Below are positions 46,610-57,889 of a stretch of DNA of 64,000 nt, piece after piece. The position numbers were made by a program, and so were the translations under genes. Under the pieces are notes generated by a model. The model worked only from the letters and a program-made list of their open reading frames with translations, made no database searches and had not been told where the DNA came from. The DNA is from Sarcophilus harrisii (taxonomy: Eukaryota; Chordata; Mammalia; Dasyuromorphia; Dasyuridae): assembly GCF_902635505.1 (NCBI RefSeq), contig NC_045427.1, positions 510,773,665 through 510,837,664 on the forward strand. The letters run 5' to 3'. Within the stretch, counting starts at the first letter, position 1. Every line of letters starts with the position of its first letter.

Positions 46610-47990
46610 TCCTTAGTCCTCCTCATGATCTCTGATCCATGACCCCTTCTATCTTCTCTATTCGGATTTTACCTGCCTCCATACTCAAGCTCGACCCCAA
46701 AGTCAGCAGCCAAATTGGCCTTCTTGCTATCACTGATACACGGCTTGCAATTCCCTGTCTCTGCACCTTTTTATAGGCTATCTCTTTTCCCTAGTTATGT
46801 TCCATCCTCTTTAATCCCTAATTTTATTCAAAGCTCAGCTCAAATACTATATCCTAACTTAAAGCTTTTTTTTTGATTCCCTCCTCTCCCCCCCCCCCGC
46901 CCCACTGCTAGTACAGTAACTTGTATTTATTTTGTGTTTACTTATGTAGTACATACAAACCATTCTGCAGATCTATAAAGTTATTTTTTTAAAAAGCTAC
47001 TATAATGCGCATTGGCCTGTAAAGGTGGGAAAGAGAGGGAGGGAGTGGGGTGGAAAGGGGGCTGGGTCCTGGAGGGTGATGACTGGCACTCTGAGGTTCA
47101 AGGACATGGTACGATAGTAGCCGAAGCAGAAGACCGTGATCTGTCACTCCATGGAAGAATGTAACTGCTTTGAGTAAATGTAAAAAGCAAAAGAAGCTCC
47201 CACCATCCCCTGGGAAAACTTGTACATCTCCTGGACACCCCTAGCCATGTGCCGCCTTTGTTCTGTTTCTATATGAAGCCTGAGTTTTAGAATGTTGTGG
47301 GGAATCCACTATTCAGTTCTCTTGCCACCACGGACAGGTTTTGTGATTAAAGTCCCCCAAACAACCCAATTAATCCTAACAAACCAAGGTGCCATGGGCC
47401 CCTCTTCCTTTGGTATCTCAGCATTCTCTTGGAGGGTCTGTGTTCCTCTAATTGGCATGTCAAGGTGGAATGGATCAACCTCCTTACATCTAGCAGTACA
47501 GACTACCCCCACACAAATCTTGTGTCTTTACAGACACATTGAGGATGAGAACCCCAAGCAAGGGCAAGAAAGAAGAACCTGATGGGAGGACAGGCAGAAT
47601 GGCCAAAATTCTCTTCTCTCTGAGCTGGAGGTCTGAAGGCAAGCCCCTCATCCTGTAGCAGTGTCTCCAAGCACTGGAGGGCTTTTTGTGGGTGGAAGTG
47701 GGGAGGTGATGCAGAACCAAGAGGCAGGTTCCCAGGGGGGACAGGGGAGCCCAGTAAAGTTAATATGAATGGTGGCTTTTTGGTGGTTTTTCTTTCACAC
47801 TATTTAGGTAAAGCTGAGTTGGCTTAATGCAATTTATTTAACTTGACTGTATTGCCTCCCTTAATTGAATGTCAGCTCCTTGAGGACAAGGATACTTTCA
47901 CTGATGCCTTTGAATTCCCAGCTCTTGGCATTCTGACATAGTAGACCCTAAATAAATGCTGATAGACTCAGTCAATAAATCAGTAAGTCG
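46610..47990 (+). repeat. L2 split by an ~0.85 kb insertion
   Basis: L2 body 46610-46960 ('ccttcttgctatcactgata', 'caattccctgtctctgcacc', 'attcaaagctcagctcaaat') and end about 47831-47990 ('ttgaatgtcagctccttgag', 'taaataaatgctgatagact'). The material between does not belong to L2. Confidence 0.7.
46960..47830 (+). mobile_element. LTR-like insertion in L2, family unknown
   Basis: This segment is GC-richer than its surroundings and interrupts an L2. A TATA-like 'ctatatgaag' (about 47270) lies about 75 bases before ATTAAA (47346-47351), a spacing common in retroviral LTR R regions. I found no clear target duplication and cannot name the family. The 60-96-codon frames in it look incidental. It could instead be another kind of element or several pieces. 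Confidence 0.35.
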
Positions 47991-48054
47991 ATAAGCATTA
48001 ATTAAGGGCATTGTGCTAAAGAATAGACCGATTTATTCTGGAGTGCTTTCCCAC

Positions 48055-48925
48055 TAATTCTCAGCTGGGCTAACTTCTATCATCTGATTTCTCTGCCCCT
48101 TCCTCTGGCATGTTAACTACCACTAAAGGAAAAAAATATAAAATAGAAATTATTTTACTCACACCCCCAATTTACAAAGCCAGTCATTTACCTCAGCCTT
48201 CATTACTACTCAATAAATCTTTTTTTTTTCTATTTTTTGGTTCCCTATCTCATTATTGTTCAAACTTTTTCTTGTTCCTCAATTCCCCAACATCTTCCCA
48301 CTTATACCCTAGACCTAGCCACTTGGTTCCCTGAGAAGACTAAGGTTTGCAGTGCTTTTTTCAACTCCTTTTAATTACTTCTCAATGGTTCTCAGCTTCA
48401 CAAACCATTTTTGCTGTCTTCTATACCCTCTTCCCATGTCTACAATGACTGTGGAAGAACATATGAGACTTACGACTGTGCAATTCTGCCTCATTTAAAT
48501 CCAATTCACCCCCTAATTAAGACATCATCCATGATGTCATTGGTCCTCTTTCAAAAAGGACAAATAACAATAATAACTGTGCCCTTGAACTCCTCACCTA
48601 CCATGATCTTGCTCCAATAACTGGTATTTTTGAGGCTTCCTTTTCCTTGATCAGTCACCAAGAACTTTGAATTCTAGCCTCCACAAATATTTCTCAAATC
48701 CACATATGACCTATTCTCTATCCACACCATCAGTATCTTAGTTAAAGCCTCATTTACTTTATATTTTACACACTCCAGAATCACCTTGCATTTATTTTTA
48801 TACATATTTACATGCCTATCTACTCCAATAGAACGCATCTCATTTTTGTCTTTTTATCCCCTGGCACAGGGGTATAGTTCCTGGCACATTGTCATCTGTT
48901 ATTAAATGTCTGTGGACTGATTCAC
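48055..48925 (+). repeat. L2-like fragments flanking a repeat B piece
   Basis: 48573-48925 is clearly L2-like ('catgatcttgctccaataac', 'ttacatgcctatctactcca', 'gttattaaatgtctgtggac'). 48055-48500 is weaker. An antisense repeat B fragment lies at 48503-48572 ('gacatcatccatgatgtcat'). Confidence 0.55.
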
Positions 48926-49039
48926 ACTACTAACAATCATCTTCTTAAAGCTAGATTTATTCATATCACTGATGCTCAGACTAAAATTTCAAGAACCTTT
49001 GCTGAACATGTAGGATCCTCTATACTTTATAATTCTAAG

Positions 49040-49266
49040 TGGACAAGGGACAGAGTGGCCACCTTCGAGTCAGGAAGATGTAAGTTCAAATCTGGCCTCA
49101 ATTACTTACTAGCTATGTGACTCTGGGCAAGTCACTTTACCCTCTTGCCTCAGTTTCCTCATCAATAAAATAAACTGAGTAGGAAATGACAAAGTATTGC
49201 AGAATGTTTCCAAGAAAACTCCAAATGGGGTCACAAAGAATCAACCACACATGAAATGATTCAACC
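49040..49266 (+). mobile_element. CORE-SINE (MAR1-like)
   Basis: 'gtcaggaagatgtaagttca', 'actagctatgtgactctggg', 'ttccaagaaaactccaaatg'. Confidence 0.86.
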
Positions 49267-49419
49267 TCACTTTATAATTTCAGACTTATTTTATGTTGTT
49301 ATTCCCCATGTGTTCTATAAGGGCTCTCATATCTGCAGAATTAGAGTATGAGAGGACATTACAGCATTTTCACAAGAGGTCAAACCTAGACATTTTAAAG
49401 CAGCAGAAGTAGGTTACTC

Positions 49420-49745
49420 TATGACTCTTCCCCACCATGATACCTTTCAATATCCCATTCAAACTTTAAAACCCAATTTAGAAAACCACCTTTTTCAGAA
49501 ACTCTTCCTCGATCTCCCCAGTTAATAATGACCTCTCCTCCTGCCAGATCTTGGACTGCACATTATACTTGATGTGCCTCTCTCTAGTCGCATGCCATTT
49601 CATGGTTATTTGTACCTATGCTCCTGAAATGAAGACAGGACCATCTTGTATCTAAATTCTATATTTCCAATACTTTGCCAAGTGCAATACTTAGAACATA
49701 GCAAACTCTTTTAATGTTTATTGAATTGAAATTAATAAAATATTA
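49420..49745 (+). repeat. L2 3' end
   Basis: 'caaactttaaaacccaattt', 'ctttttcagaaactcttcct', 'agtgcaatacttagaacata', 'ttaatgtttattgaattgaa'. Confidence 0.75.
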
Positions 49746-49769
49746 TTTGTCTTCTCTTTCACACTGAAC

Positions 49770-49930
49770 AAGTGACAAGACCTGAGTTTGAATCCCACCC
49801 TTGCTTACTACCTTGTAGGACATTAGAAACATCACTCAAGTAATCAGGGCTTTAGTTTCTCCTTTATTAAATAATTGGACAAAAAATTGGTCGCTTCTAC
49901 CTCTCAATCTATGATCCTATAATTTTAAAG
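49770..49930 (+). repeat. MIR
   Basis: 'gacctgagtttgaatcccac', 'gggctttagtttctccttta', 'tctcaatctatgatcctata'. Confidence 0.7.
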
Positions 49931-50267
49931 CCATGATTATATGTATGTGTCCTCATGAATAGTATTTGGCACTCTATAGAATATGGCTAGCAAGGTCTCC
50001 AAGCCTAGTTGTTGATGGAAGGAAACATCTTTGTAAAAGATGTTGTGTGGTATTGTCATCATGCTTAAATTACTATAATTTGTAAGCATATTATAAGCTA
50101 CACTGCAAGAAGAAAAGAATAATGTATTATGAGTGCTTATTAATGATGGCAAAGGGAAATTACTCTGAATTTCAACGTTTTTATCTAGTGTATATTTGGG
50201 TATCTTGCATTTCACACATTCAGGTATAATTACCTTATGTCTTAGTACTTCCAAGTATTTGGAGAAA

Positions 50268-50390
50268 CTTGATTCAATTCAATTCAATAATCATTTAAGC
50301 TCCTCTGTACTAGGCACTGTGTTAAGTATTAAGAACATAAATGAAGCAATGAAAAGGTCCCTTCGCTCAAGGAAATTACTCATTTAGTAA
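50268..50390 (+). repeat. Interspersed-repeat head fragment
   Basis: 'tactaggcactgtgttaagt' and 'aaaaggtcccttcgctcaagg', ending 70 bases before LIPC exon 2. Confidence 0.55.
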
Positions 50391-50461
50391 CTCATTTAAT
50401 CATCTGGAGAAGAGTGGATGAGATATGAGGTTTATCATAATTCTTTGACCTTTTGTTCCAG

Positions 50462-50649
50462 AAGCATCAGGGAGAAGCCCCCAAGACCTGGAAATGGAGG
50501 AAAAGTCCCTCAAGACAGAGACCAGGTTTCTCCTCTACTCCGGTGAAAAGGGTGACAGCTGCCAGCTTCAGCTTCATCATTTAAACACGCTTGACCAGTG
50601 CAGCTTCAATTCATCTCTCCCTTTGGTGATCATTGTCCACGGATGGTCG
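50462..50649 (+). CDS. LIPC: Hepatic lipase exon 2 (mature N-terminus to HGWS)
   Basis: The exon reads two bases plus 62 open codons, starting ASGRSPQDLEMEEK and ending FNSSLPLVIIVHGWS. The C-terminal half matches human hepatic lipase (FNSSLPLVMIIHGWS). It is preceded by a pyrimidine-rich tract and AG (50460-50461), and followed by the donor GTATGA at 50650. Intron 1 is therefore phase 1 and intron 2 phase 0, the arrangement expected for the pancreatic/hepatic/lipoprotein lipase family. The protein is a secreted hepatic enzyme that hydrolyses triglycerides and phospholipids of HDL and remnant particles. The HGW segment helps build the oxyanion hole. Asn-Ser-Ser at 50608-50616 corresponds to human mature Asn56, a glycan needed for secretion. 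The human NKT sequon nearer the N-terminus has no counterpart. The segment before TRFLLY is poorly conserved and needs a small gap against human. I see no exon 1 in the window. Confidence 0.95.
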
Positions 50650-50659
50650 GTATGACATT

Positions 50660-51480
50660 CTGCCTTTTCTTCTTCTCTATTCTCTAGTCTTCTAACTTTA
50701 TCAAAAAAAAAAAACCTCAGAAAGAGATGAGAAGCCCTGGAGAAGGGAGTAGATTAAGAACTCCCAGTGAGATTCTGAAGTCCAATTAAGCAATTAGGCT
50801 GTCATATGGCAAGGCTCATGCTAGAGATGAGCTATCTGCTTCCTGGATCCCAGCCAGGAGATTTGGAGCAAGCAGATGAGTTAATGTGCTGAGTCCCAAG
50901 AGAATTCAGAACCTGTCCCATTCCTTGAGTACCTATCCCTGCCACCTAGCCAGCTTTTGAATGTTGTTTTTGTAATGCAGATCTCCATCTCTTAATTACT
51001 CACATTCATACCCATCCCAGTCCCTAGGATTCCTGCCTCTCCTTGCTTTACTAAAGACTTCCCCAAGTCTGCCCAAATAAATAAGTCAATTATACTTCTC
51101 ATTTAGTGCCCAAGTGTCTAAATACCAAATCAGAACCAAACCCATGATGGAATTGTTTTTTCCTCTTTTTCAACAAGGAATGCAAGCCCCAAGAATCAAG
51201 TGAGACTACATGGGAGGGAGGGGGAGGATGAAAGAGGCAAAAATTGATGAATAATAACCATGGTCAGATGGGCTGAAAGATCACAAAATTTGGGAGAATC
51301 ATTCTGATAGCCATCCAGCTTTCAATCCTCTCCTGTTAACAGTTTTGGGCTTGGATGCTAGAAAATATGAGAGAGATACAGAGAAAGAAACAGGATGAGG
51401 GAAAAGAAATGATGGTGTAGTGACTTGTCCCAGAGAGTAGGATCAATCAGAACCATCTCGGGAGCTAGCAAAATTAAGCA
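50660..51480. other. 5' part of intron 2, nothing recognised
   Basis: Unique-looking, with an A run at about 50703. No supported features. Confidence 0.5.
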
Positions 51481-51489
51481 AATTAAGAT

Positions 51490-51650
51490 CTTGAGTGCAA
51501 TTATAGAATTTTAGATCTGGAAGACACTGTCTAGAGATTATCATTGTATCCATCATTGTAAAAAGAGAAAGGAAACTGAAGTCCAAAAACTTAAATGTGT
51601 TGCCCAAAGTTAAAAAGCTAGTTAATGGCAAAACTGGAACTAGAATGTCA
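51490..51650 (-). repeat. MIR
   Basis: 'tttagatctggaagacactg', 'gaaaggaaactgaagtccaa', 'tgcccaaagttaaaaagcta'. Confidence 0.7.
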
Positions 51651-51716
51651 ATTCAAATGAACAACAATTTATTAATTACCAATTGTGTGCAAAGAACTGT
51701 GCTAGACATTGAGATA

Positions 51717-51805
51717 AAGGAAGGAAGGAAGGAAGGAAGGAAGGAAGGAAGGAAGGAAGGAAGGAAGGAAGGAAGGAAGGAAGGAAGGAAGGAAGGAAGG
51801 AAGGA
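51717..51805 (+). repeat. Perfect (GGAA)n microsatellite, about 22 units
   Basis: An uninterrupted 89-base run of the tetranucleotide. It lies within an interspersed-repeat head ('aagaactgtgctagacattg'). Confidence 0.97.
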
Positions 51806-52469
51806 TGAGAATTGATTGCATGGGAGTTCAGTTTCCACGGCATTATAAAAATTAAATTAGAGAAATACAGAGATTTAATTAGAAATTTGAAACCTAAGAA
51901 ATGGAGGCTTGGATGTGAAACAAGGAAATAAAAATAAAAAGAGGAAAATAATTAGGGGCTAGAGATTCAGATTTGAAAAGAAAAAGAGAATGTAATCAGG
52001 AAGGGAGATTCAGAAATAAAAATTTAAAAAGAAAAATGTAATAGGGTGGGAGATTCAGACTTGAAAAGGAAAGGAATATGTAATTAGAGGTGGAGAACCA
52101 CTTACATGTGGTAGGGCAGATGTAATGATGTGTTTAAAGGAAGAGACTTAGACTCATATAGGGTATTTAGACTTTTCAGATAGGATGGCCAATAGGGAAT
52201 CAGAGGAAGGACTGAACTAAGAACAAATAAGGTGACCACCAAGGATATAATCACTCACATGAGGGATTGATTACATATTCTTGATAGGTTGCCCACCTCT
52301 GGTATTCAACTAGGAGGGTATTAAGGGAGAGGCTTGCGTTTTGGGTACAAAAAAAGGGACAAGTATTGATTCTAAGTACTCCTATTCTATAAGATACTCA
52401 TCTCTGCAGATGTGTAATTAAAGACTTTTAATTTCATCCCTCCCAAATCCAGTGGAGTTATTTTTTACA
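51806..52469 (+). mobile_element. Probable solo LTR (endogenous retrovirus fossil)
   Basis: The segment begins TGAGAATT and ends TTTTTTACA. It is flanked by gaagga on both sides (51800-51805 and 52470-52475), although the flank is simple sequence and so weak evidence. U3 contains three tandem units of about 45 bp (about 51956-52087), each with 'gagattcaga...tgtaat', as in LTR enhancer repeats. ATTAAA (about 52422) is followed by 'gacttttaatttcatccctc', an R/U5-like end. There is no internal region, so it is probably a recombined solo copy. Confidence 0.6.
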
Positions 52470-52475
52470 GAAGGA

Positions 52476-53960
52476 AGAGAAAGAAAGGAAAAAGAGAAAG
52501 AAAGTCATCTGGGCAAAGAGTTTATATTCTGTTGGAATCCAATATAAAGATCCTTCCACTATATTGTAATAGCAGCTTTAGTTGAGGAATGAGGTGGGAG
52601 AGGAACAGGGGTTAATTGATTTTGAAGAATATGTGTAATTACAGCGAGAGAAGGCCAGACACAGTATTTACACCTATTTGGCCAGAAAAGCATCAATTTG
52701 GGGATCCAAGTTCATTTATAATTTCACCATAATTCCCATAATGAGATCCACATGGATCTTAACATAGATCCCATTCTCCAATCAATCTGTACTAATTAAA
52801 TTGCCAAAAAAAATTTTTTTTCCTGCTTTCAGATATGGCTTCCTGCAGAACTACCAAGTCAGCAAAACTTATTTTAGATTTGCTCAAGTTTCCATTTCTT
52901 CACTTTGCTCCAATTTACTTCTACCACCTTTTGTCACTGTTCAGATGCTTCCTCAATCACTTTCACTCTTTCTCCATCTCTACCCTTTCTCCTCATCAAA
53001 ACCTGTTCTCAAAAGGTCTTAAAACGTTCACTCTGAGATTTAATGATTGATAATGGTTTAATGTTATTTCTCCTAGAGTTATGAGCATTTTAACCTGTAA
53101 CAGTCTTAAGTTGTGAAAATGAATCTATAGTGCTAAAATTTTAGGCATCAGAAACTTAATGGGGAAAGAGTTAGATTATAAGAAAGGAACTTTCCCAGCA
53201 TCCCTGGAATCACACCATACCCACAACTGCTGGTTTCCTTCAAAGCTGCTACCTTCAAAGTTTTTTCTTTATCTTTTTAAAGCAAAAAGGATTCTCCTCT
53301 ACCTTTCTCAGCTCCTCCCACAGGGACTGCAGGGCCTAAAGCGTTTACAGTGATGCTTTTCTTTAAACAAGCGAAACTAAAGATCAGAATCTAAATTCTC
53401 TCCTTTGGGAACTCTCCAAAAGAGGAAAAAACAGATTGGAAAGAACATTTACAATTTAGAACCATCAGTAAATGAAAAGCATTCAATTTACTCAACTACT
53501 TAAATCAATAGGATGGGTGTTCAATTATGTGAAAGGAGTGAGGAAAAAAACATCTGGAAAAGGCAAACTGTGACCAGAGAGAGAACTGGAGGAGAATCAC
53601 AAAAATGTTGGAAGAATTAGCAACAAAGAGTTGGAATTAGTTAATAAATTAAAGAGAAATCTAAGGAATGACTTCAGAATTCATAGACTGAATGGATAAA
53701 AGGTTGTGCTCAGCCATTCTCTGTTGTTCTTGAAGCCAGAGAAGAGATGAGAACTTCCAAAAGGTACTATACTAGAATAAATGAATGATCACCTAATTCA
53801 TTTACTGATTCATTCATTAAAGGGAATTAAAGATTCTCCCTAAAGGACTTCTGTGAACATTTTTTAACCTTCCCAGCCCTGAGTTTCTATGAATCATTAA
53901 TTTGTCCCCAAAGTTGTCTATTATTTAATTTGAAAGGGGAAAAAAGGAAAAGAAAATAGA
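52476..53960. other. Intronic sequence, nothing recognised
   Basis: Unique-looking. Frames of 60-73 codons on the plus strand near 52800-53350 overlap one another and show no domain-like features. Confidence 0.45.
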
Positions 53961-53968
53961 TCGTCTTG

Positions 53969-55470
53969 TGACAATCACTAGAAAAGGGGAGAGAGGTTTC
54001 TCTCTTAGTCATTTCTGGCAAAATTCTTGCATAGTCCTCCTTAATTGACTGATCCTTCACCTAAAAAATGATCATCTCCCCAGGAGCCAGTGTGGCTTCA
54101 GAAAGGTCCAAGGAAAGGTCAATATGATGTTTACTGCCTGTTTACTATAGGAGAAATATGAGAAGCAGAACAGAAGTCTGCACACAATATTTGTTGATCT
54201 GACTGAGGTGTCTGATACAGTCAGTCATGAGGGCTTGTGGAAGGCCATAGCAAAATTTGGTTGCCTAGAGAAGTTCATCAGTATTATACCACAGTTCCAC
54301 AACAGCGTGCTTGCATAGATTCTGGATAGCAGAGGATAATGGTCTCATACTCTCCCAATCACCAACAGAGATGAACCAAGGCAACATGCTTGCTCCCCTT
54401 ATTTTTAGCATAATGTCTTCAGTAATGATGTCACTGCTTTCAACAAGGATGAAAATAGCCTCCCCACTAATGGTAAATTATTTAACTTGAAAAGTCTACA
54501 AGCCAAGACTAACACAGAAAGTTGGTACACAAGTTTTTGTTCACAGATAATTGTGCACTCAATACAGCCTCTAAAGCTGAGATGCAACCGAGTATAGAAT
54601 GGTTCTCTGCCATGTGTACTAATTTTGTTCTCCACCAGTCCATACTGCATCATTCCTACATGGAACACCAGTTACCATAAATGGAGAGAGTTTGAATGCT
54701 GTGGATAAGTTATCTTGGCAATATATTGGATATATACAGAGATGATGGGGTTGACATACACATTGCCAGAGCTAGCTCTGTGTTTAGGAGGCTCTGAAGG
54801 AAAAGTGTGAGAGAGCTGGCATTAGGCTGCCTACCAAACTACAGGTCTACAGAGCTGTAAACCTATGAACTGGATTATAAGGATCGAGGAAATGGAATTC
54901 CTGCCATCTGAATTGTCTTAAGAAGATTCTGAAGCTCACCTACCAAGATAAGGTACTGAACACAGATGTCCTTCCTTGAGTTGAACTGCCAAACATTCAG
55001 ACTCTACTGTAGGCGTAACTTTGATGGACTGGCTGTGTTGCTTGAATGCCAAATGTATGTTTGCTTAAAAGACTATTTTATAGAGAATTCACACAAGACA
55101 AGTGCTTATACAGAGGTCATAAGAAGAGGCGATAGCAGGACACTCTCAACATCTCTCCAAAGAACTATGGAATCAGTTGTGAGACATGGGATACGCCGGC
55201 ACAGGACCACCTAATATGTGCCCACATCCAAGAAAGTGCTGTGTTTTTCATGTGCAAAGCAGAATTGCAATCCCTCAAAATAAATGTCAGAGTTCAGATT
55301 TGGAGATATCTCCCTCCCAAATGGTCCTATGAACTATTTATTCCTGACTTTTATTAGAGCCGCCTGAGTTTGTATTGGTCTGATCAGCAACAGCTGAATG
55401 CACTGTACCTTGATCCCAACATAGTAATATCACTTTGGTGGTTGTTTTTCATGTTCAAAGAAGACCAATC
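53969..55470 (+). mobile_element. RTE-like LINE, reverse transcriptase C-terminal half (fossil)
   Basis: Conceptual translation gives, in order: ISGKILA, SQCGFRK, the motif-A region FVDLTEVSDTVSHEGLWKAI with AKFGC, a motif-B-like 'ACSPYF', then FLFTDNCALNTASKAEMQ, where the FADD box reads FTDN. LSWQYIG, RWTGCVA-like 'WTGCVA*MP' and a C-terminal tail follow. This order matches the endonuclease/reverse transcriptase of RTE-related LINEs that vertebrate annotations often call craniofacial-development-protein-2-like. Many stops and frameshifts interrupt it and the endonuclease half is absent. The end (55430-55470) resembles the start of repeat B. Confidence 0.78.
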
Positions 55471-55479
55471 AACCCTACA

Positions 55480-56700
55480 AAAAAAAGTTACTTATTACTT
55501 AAAAGAAACATAAAAATCCTCTTGAAAATAAAAACATACAGAAGGAACTCCCAAATCTACTTGAATATTATGATCCAGAATCTCTTTTTAGTAATAGATC
55601 TAGAAATAGCATATATTTATTGTTACAAAGTATATTACTTCATTTGATCATCTCAATAACCCTCTCAAGTAGATAGCATATCATCATTCCCAGATTAAGG
55701 AACTGAGGCAAATTTCTCTTCATCTTTGTCAACGTTCCTTCTATCTTCTGGCATTGATTTAGACCACCCAAGCAGAAGATGTTGCCATCTGGCAGCTCTT
55801 TCCAGTACTGGATGCATCTTCTCAAATGTTCCTCAATGGACTCATCTAGGGAGAAGAATAAAGAAACTCTTTGTTCCCCATTGCCATTTCATGCCTCTGC
55901 CACCATCACTCAGCAACTTCTTTGAGATTCATTCTATTCAGATACATCACAGATTCAGATCCTCCTGGCATTGATCTACCAGCTCCCAAGTCATTCATGT
56001 TCTTTTCTTAATGAGCTCAGTACCTGAATGAGAGCATTTATATCTCTACCTCAATCTTTACCAAAATACTCAGGAACTTCAACGTTCATGTTAATGTTCC
56101 TTCAACCTTTGCTTCCCAGTTCATCAATTTTCTTACTTCCCCTAATAAACATTTTCACTCAACTTCAGCCACACAAAGGGACAATTAGATCTTAATCTCA
56201 CCGTGAACGACAAGAATGTTGTTACTTTGATAATAAAGAATTGATTTTGATATTAGATTTGATAATAAAGAATATGAAATTCTTTTATCTAACCATTCAT
56301 CTTTTATAAGTTCATCTTTCCTTATGCCCCATTCCTCCTAATTCTATTCTTCATCCTCACCATGACCTCCATCCCCTCCAAGCCTCAGTACTTTCTAAGG
56401 CCATTACTCCTGTTCAGATTTAATTTTCTTCTTTTTTCCAATTTTGATTTTCTACATTTCAAGTTCAAATTTACTCTCTACTCTTAAATTACTTATTCCC
56501 TTGTTCTATTACCATCATGCCTTGTCAAATGTCAACTCTAGATTACTCCTAACATCATCTTCTTCCATTTTTTCTCACATGAAGCCAAATGGAGCTGGGG
56601 GTAGTTAAATAGATGAAAAAGACCTGAGAACTTTAGTAAATCTCAATCTGAATCACCAGTGTGACATGGCAACCTAAATAAATAAACCTATGTATTCTCA
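55480..56700. other. Intronic sequence, little recognised
   Basis: Partly L2-like pyrimidine-rich text around 56300-56560 ('ccccattcctcctaattcta', 'attactcctaacatcatctt'). I cannot assign it firmly. Confidence 0.4.
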
Positions 56701-56719
56701 AGGTGTATTAATAAAGGTA

Positions 56720-57600
56720 TGGTTCCCAAAGCAGAAAGATGATAATCTCACTATGCTCTGCCCTGGTCACATGACATCTGGAAGGATATTAACAGTCTGC
56801 AGCAGGCTCAGTGTAAACAGATGTTGAAATAATTGAATGCCATTTCATATGACGATCAGTTAAAGGAAGTGAAGATTTTTAGCATGGTGAAGACTTGGGA
56901 CTGCATAATAGCTGTGGCTTTCATATAAGAGGAGGATTAAACTTATTCTGCTTAAATAGAGGGAAGAACTTGAGTGAAATAGGTAGAAGTTGCCGAGAGG
57001 GAGCTCTGAGCTTTATATAAAGAATTAATAGGGTCCAAAATGAAGGAGGTGAGAATCCAGACCCTGTATCTAGAGTATTATTTTTCAGTTATTGGCACTA
57101 CATTTTAGAGAAGACATTGAAATTTTGTTTTTCAGTAATTTTAATCATGTCCTCCAACTCTTTGTGACCCCATTTGGGTTTTTGTTGGCAAAGATACTGG
57201 AGTGTTTCCCATTTCTTTCTTCAGTTGAAGAAACAGGCAAATCATTTAAGTGACTTGTCCAGGATCACACAGCTAATAAGTGTTTGAGGCCCAATTTGAA
57301 CTCAGGTCCTCCAGAATTTAGGGCTGTTGCTCTATCTACTCTGCCACTGAGATACCTGGGTATTAAATTCTAAATTATATCTAGAAGACACTAAGGATGA
57401 TGAGAGTACTTGAAATCATATCATAAGCTGATTGGTCAAATATACTGAAGATATTAAGCCTAAAGAAAATATGATTTATTGAACACAATAGCATCTTTAA
57501 ACATTTGAAGTCTTAATTAGAAGAGGGAATACATATGTTTGGCTTGGTATCAAACATCTCTATTGAAAATCACAGAAAATCACAGATTGTTATAAAGATC
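56720..57600 (+). repeat. CR1/L3-like LINE 3' pieces, two copies
   Basis: Copy 1 (56720-57046): 'gccatttcatatgacgatca', 'gttaaaggaagtgaagattt', 'ttgggactgcataatagctg', 'gaggattaaacttattctgc'. Copy 2 (57050-57127 and 57361-57600): 'ggcactacattttagagaag', 'tactgaagatattaagccta', 'cttaattagaagagggaata'. The antisense SINE at 57128 splits the second copy. Confidence 0.55.
57128..57359 (-). mobile_element. CORE-SINE (MAR1-like), antisense
   Basis: 'ctttgtgaccccatttgggt', 'gtgacttgtccaggatcaca', 'cagctaataagtgtttgagg', ending with the antisense head 'gctctatctactctgccact'. Confidence 0.88.
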
Positions 57601-57607
57601 TTAATAA

Positions 57608-57840
57608 AGAAATTCTTAACCTGAAGGTTCATAATATCCTTACCCCAAGGGTTCTGTGGATAGATTTTTGAAAATCTGTAAATTTGGGAGATGCAAAACT
57701 GCATCTTTATTTTCACTAATCTCTAACTGAAATTTAACATTTTATTTTAAAATATTATCTTGAGAAAAGATTTGTAGGCTTCAGTTGATTGCCAAAGTAC
57801 AGACTACCATGAGATATACACAAAAAAATTAAAGATGTCT
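57608..57840 (-). mobile_element. Ancient interspersed element, copy 3 (reverse)
   Basis: 'aaattcttaacctgaaggtt' and 'ctttattttcactaatctct' to 'taggcttcagttgattgcca'. Reverse relative of 19404 and 32704. Confidence 0.5.
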
Positions 57841-57889
57841 ATCTTGACACATAGAGTTGTATTTCTATCTATATAATCATAAATATAGC

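Larger units (their letters stand above)
1..50461 (+). other. LIPC: LIPC intron 1, 3' portion
   Basis: Everything upstream of exon 2 is non-coding, repeat-rich sequence. I found no signal-peptide exon with a phase-1 donor. Human LIPC has a first intron of roughly 100 kb, so exon 1 most likely lies upstream of this window. This is inference: a short, diverged first exon could have been missed. Confidence 0.8.

Noticed and set aside
47292-47720. 96-codon plus frame and opposing minus frames
   Set aside because: They overlap in several frames within an LTR-like insert and have no recognisable domain.
1-50461. LIPC exon 1 (signal peptide) inside the window
   Set aside because: I looked for a short Met-led hydrophobic exon with a phase-1 donor and found none. 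The human first intron is very large, so the exon is probably upstream.
54966-55214. 82-codon plus-strand frame as a small gene
   Set aside because: It is a surviving open stretch of the RTE-like LINE polyprotein, interrupted on both sides.
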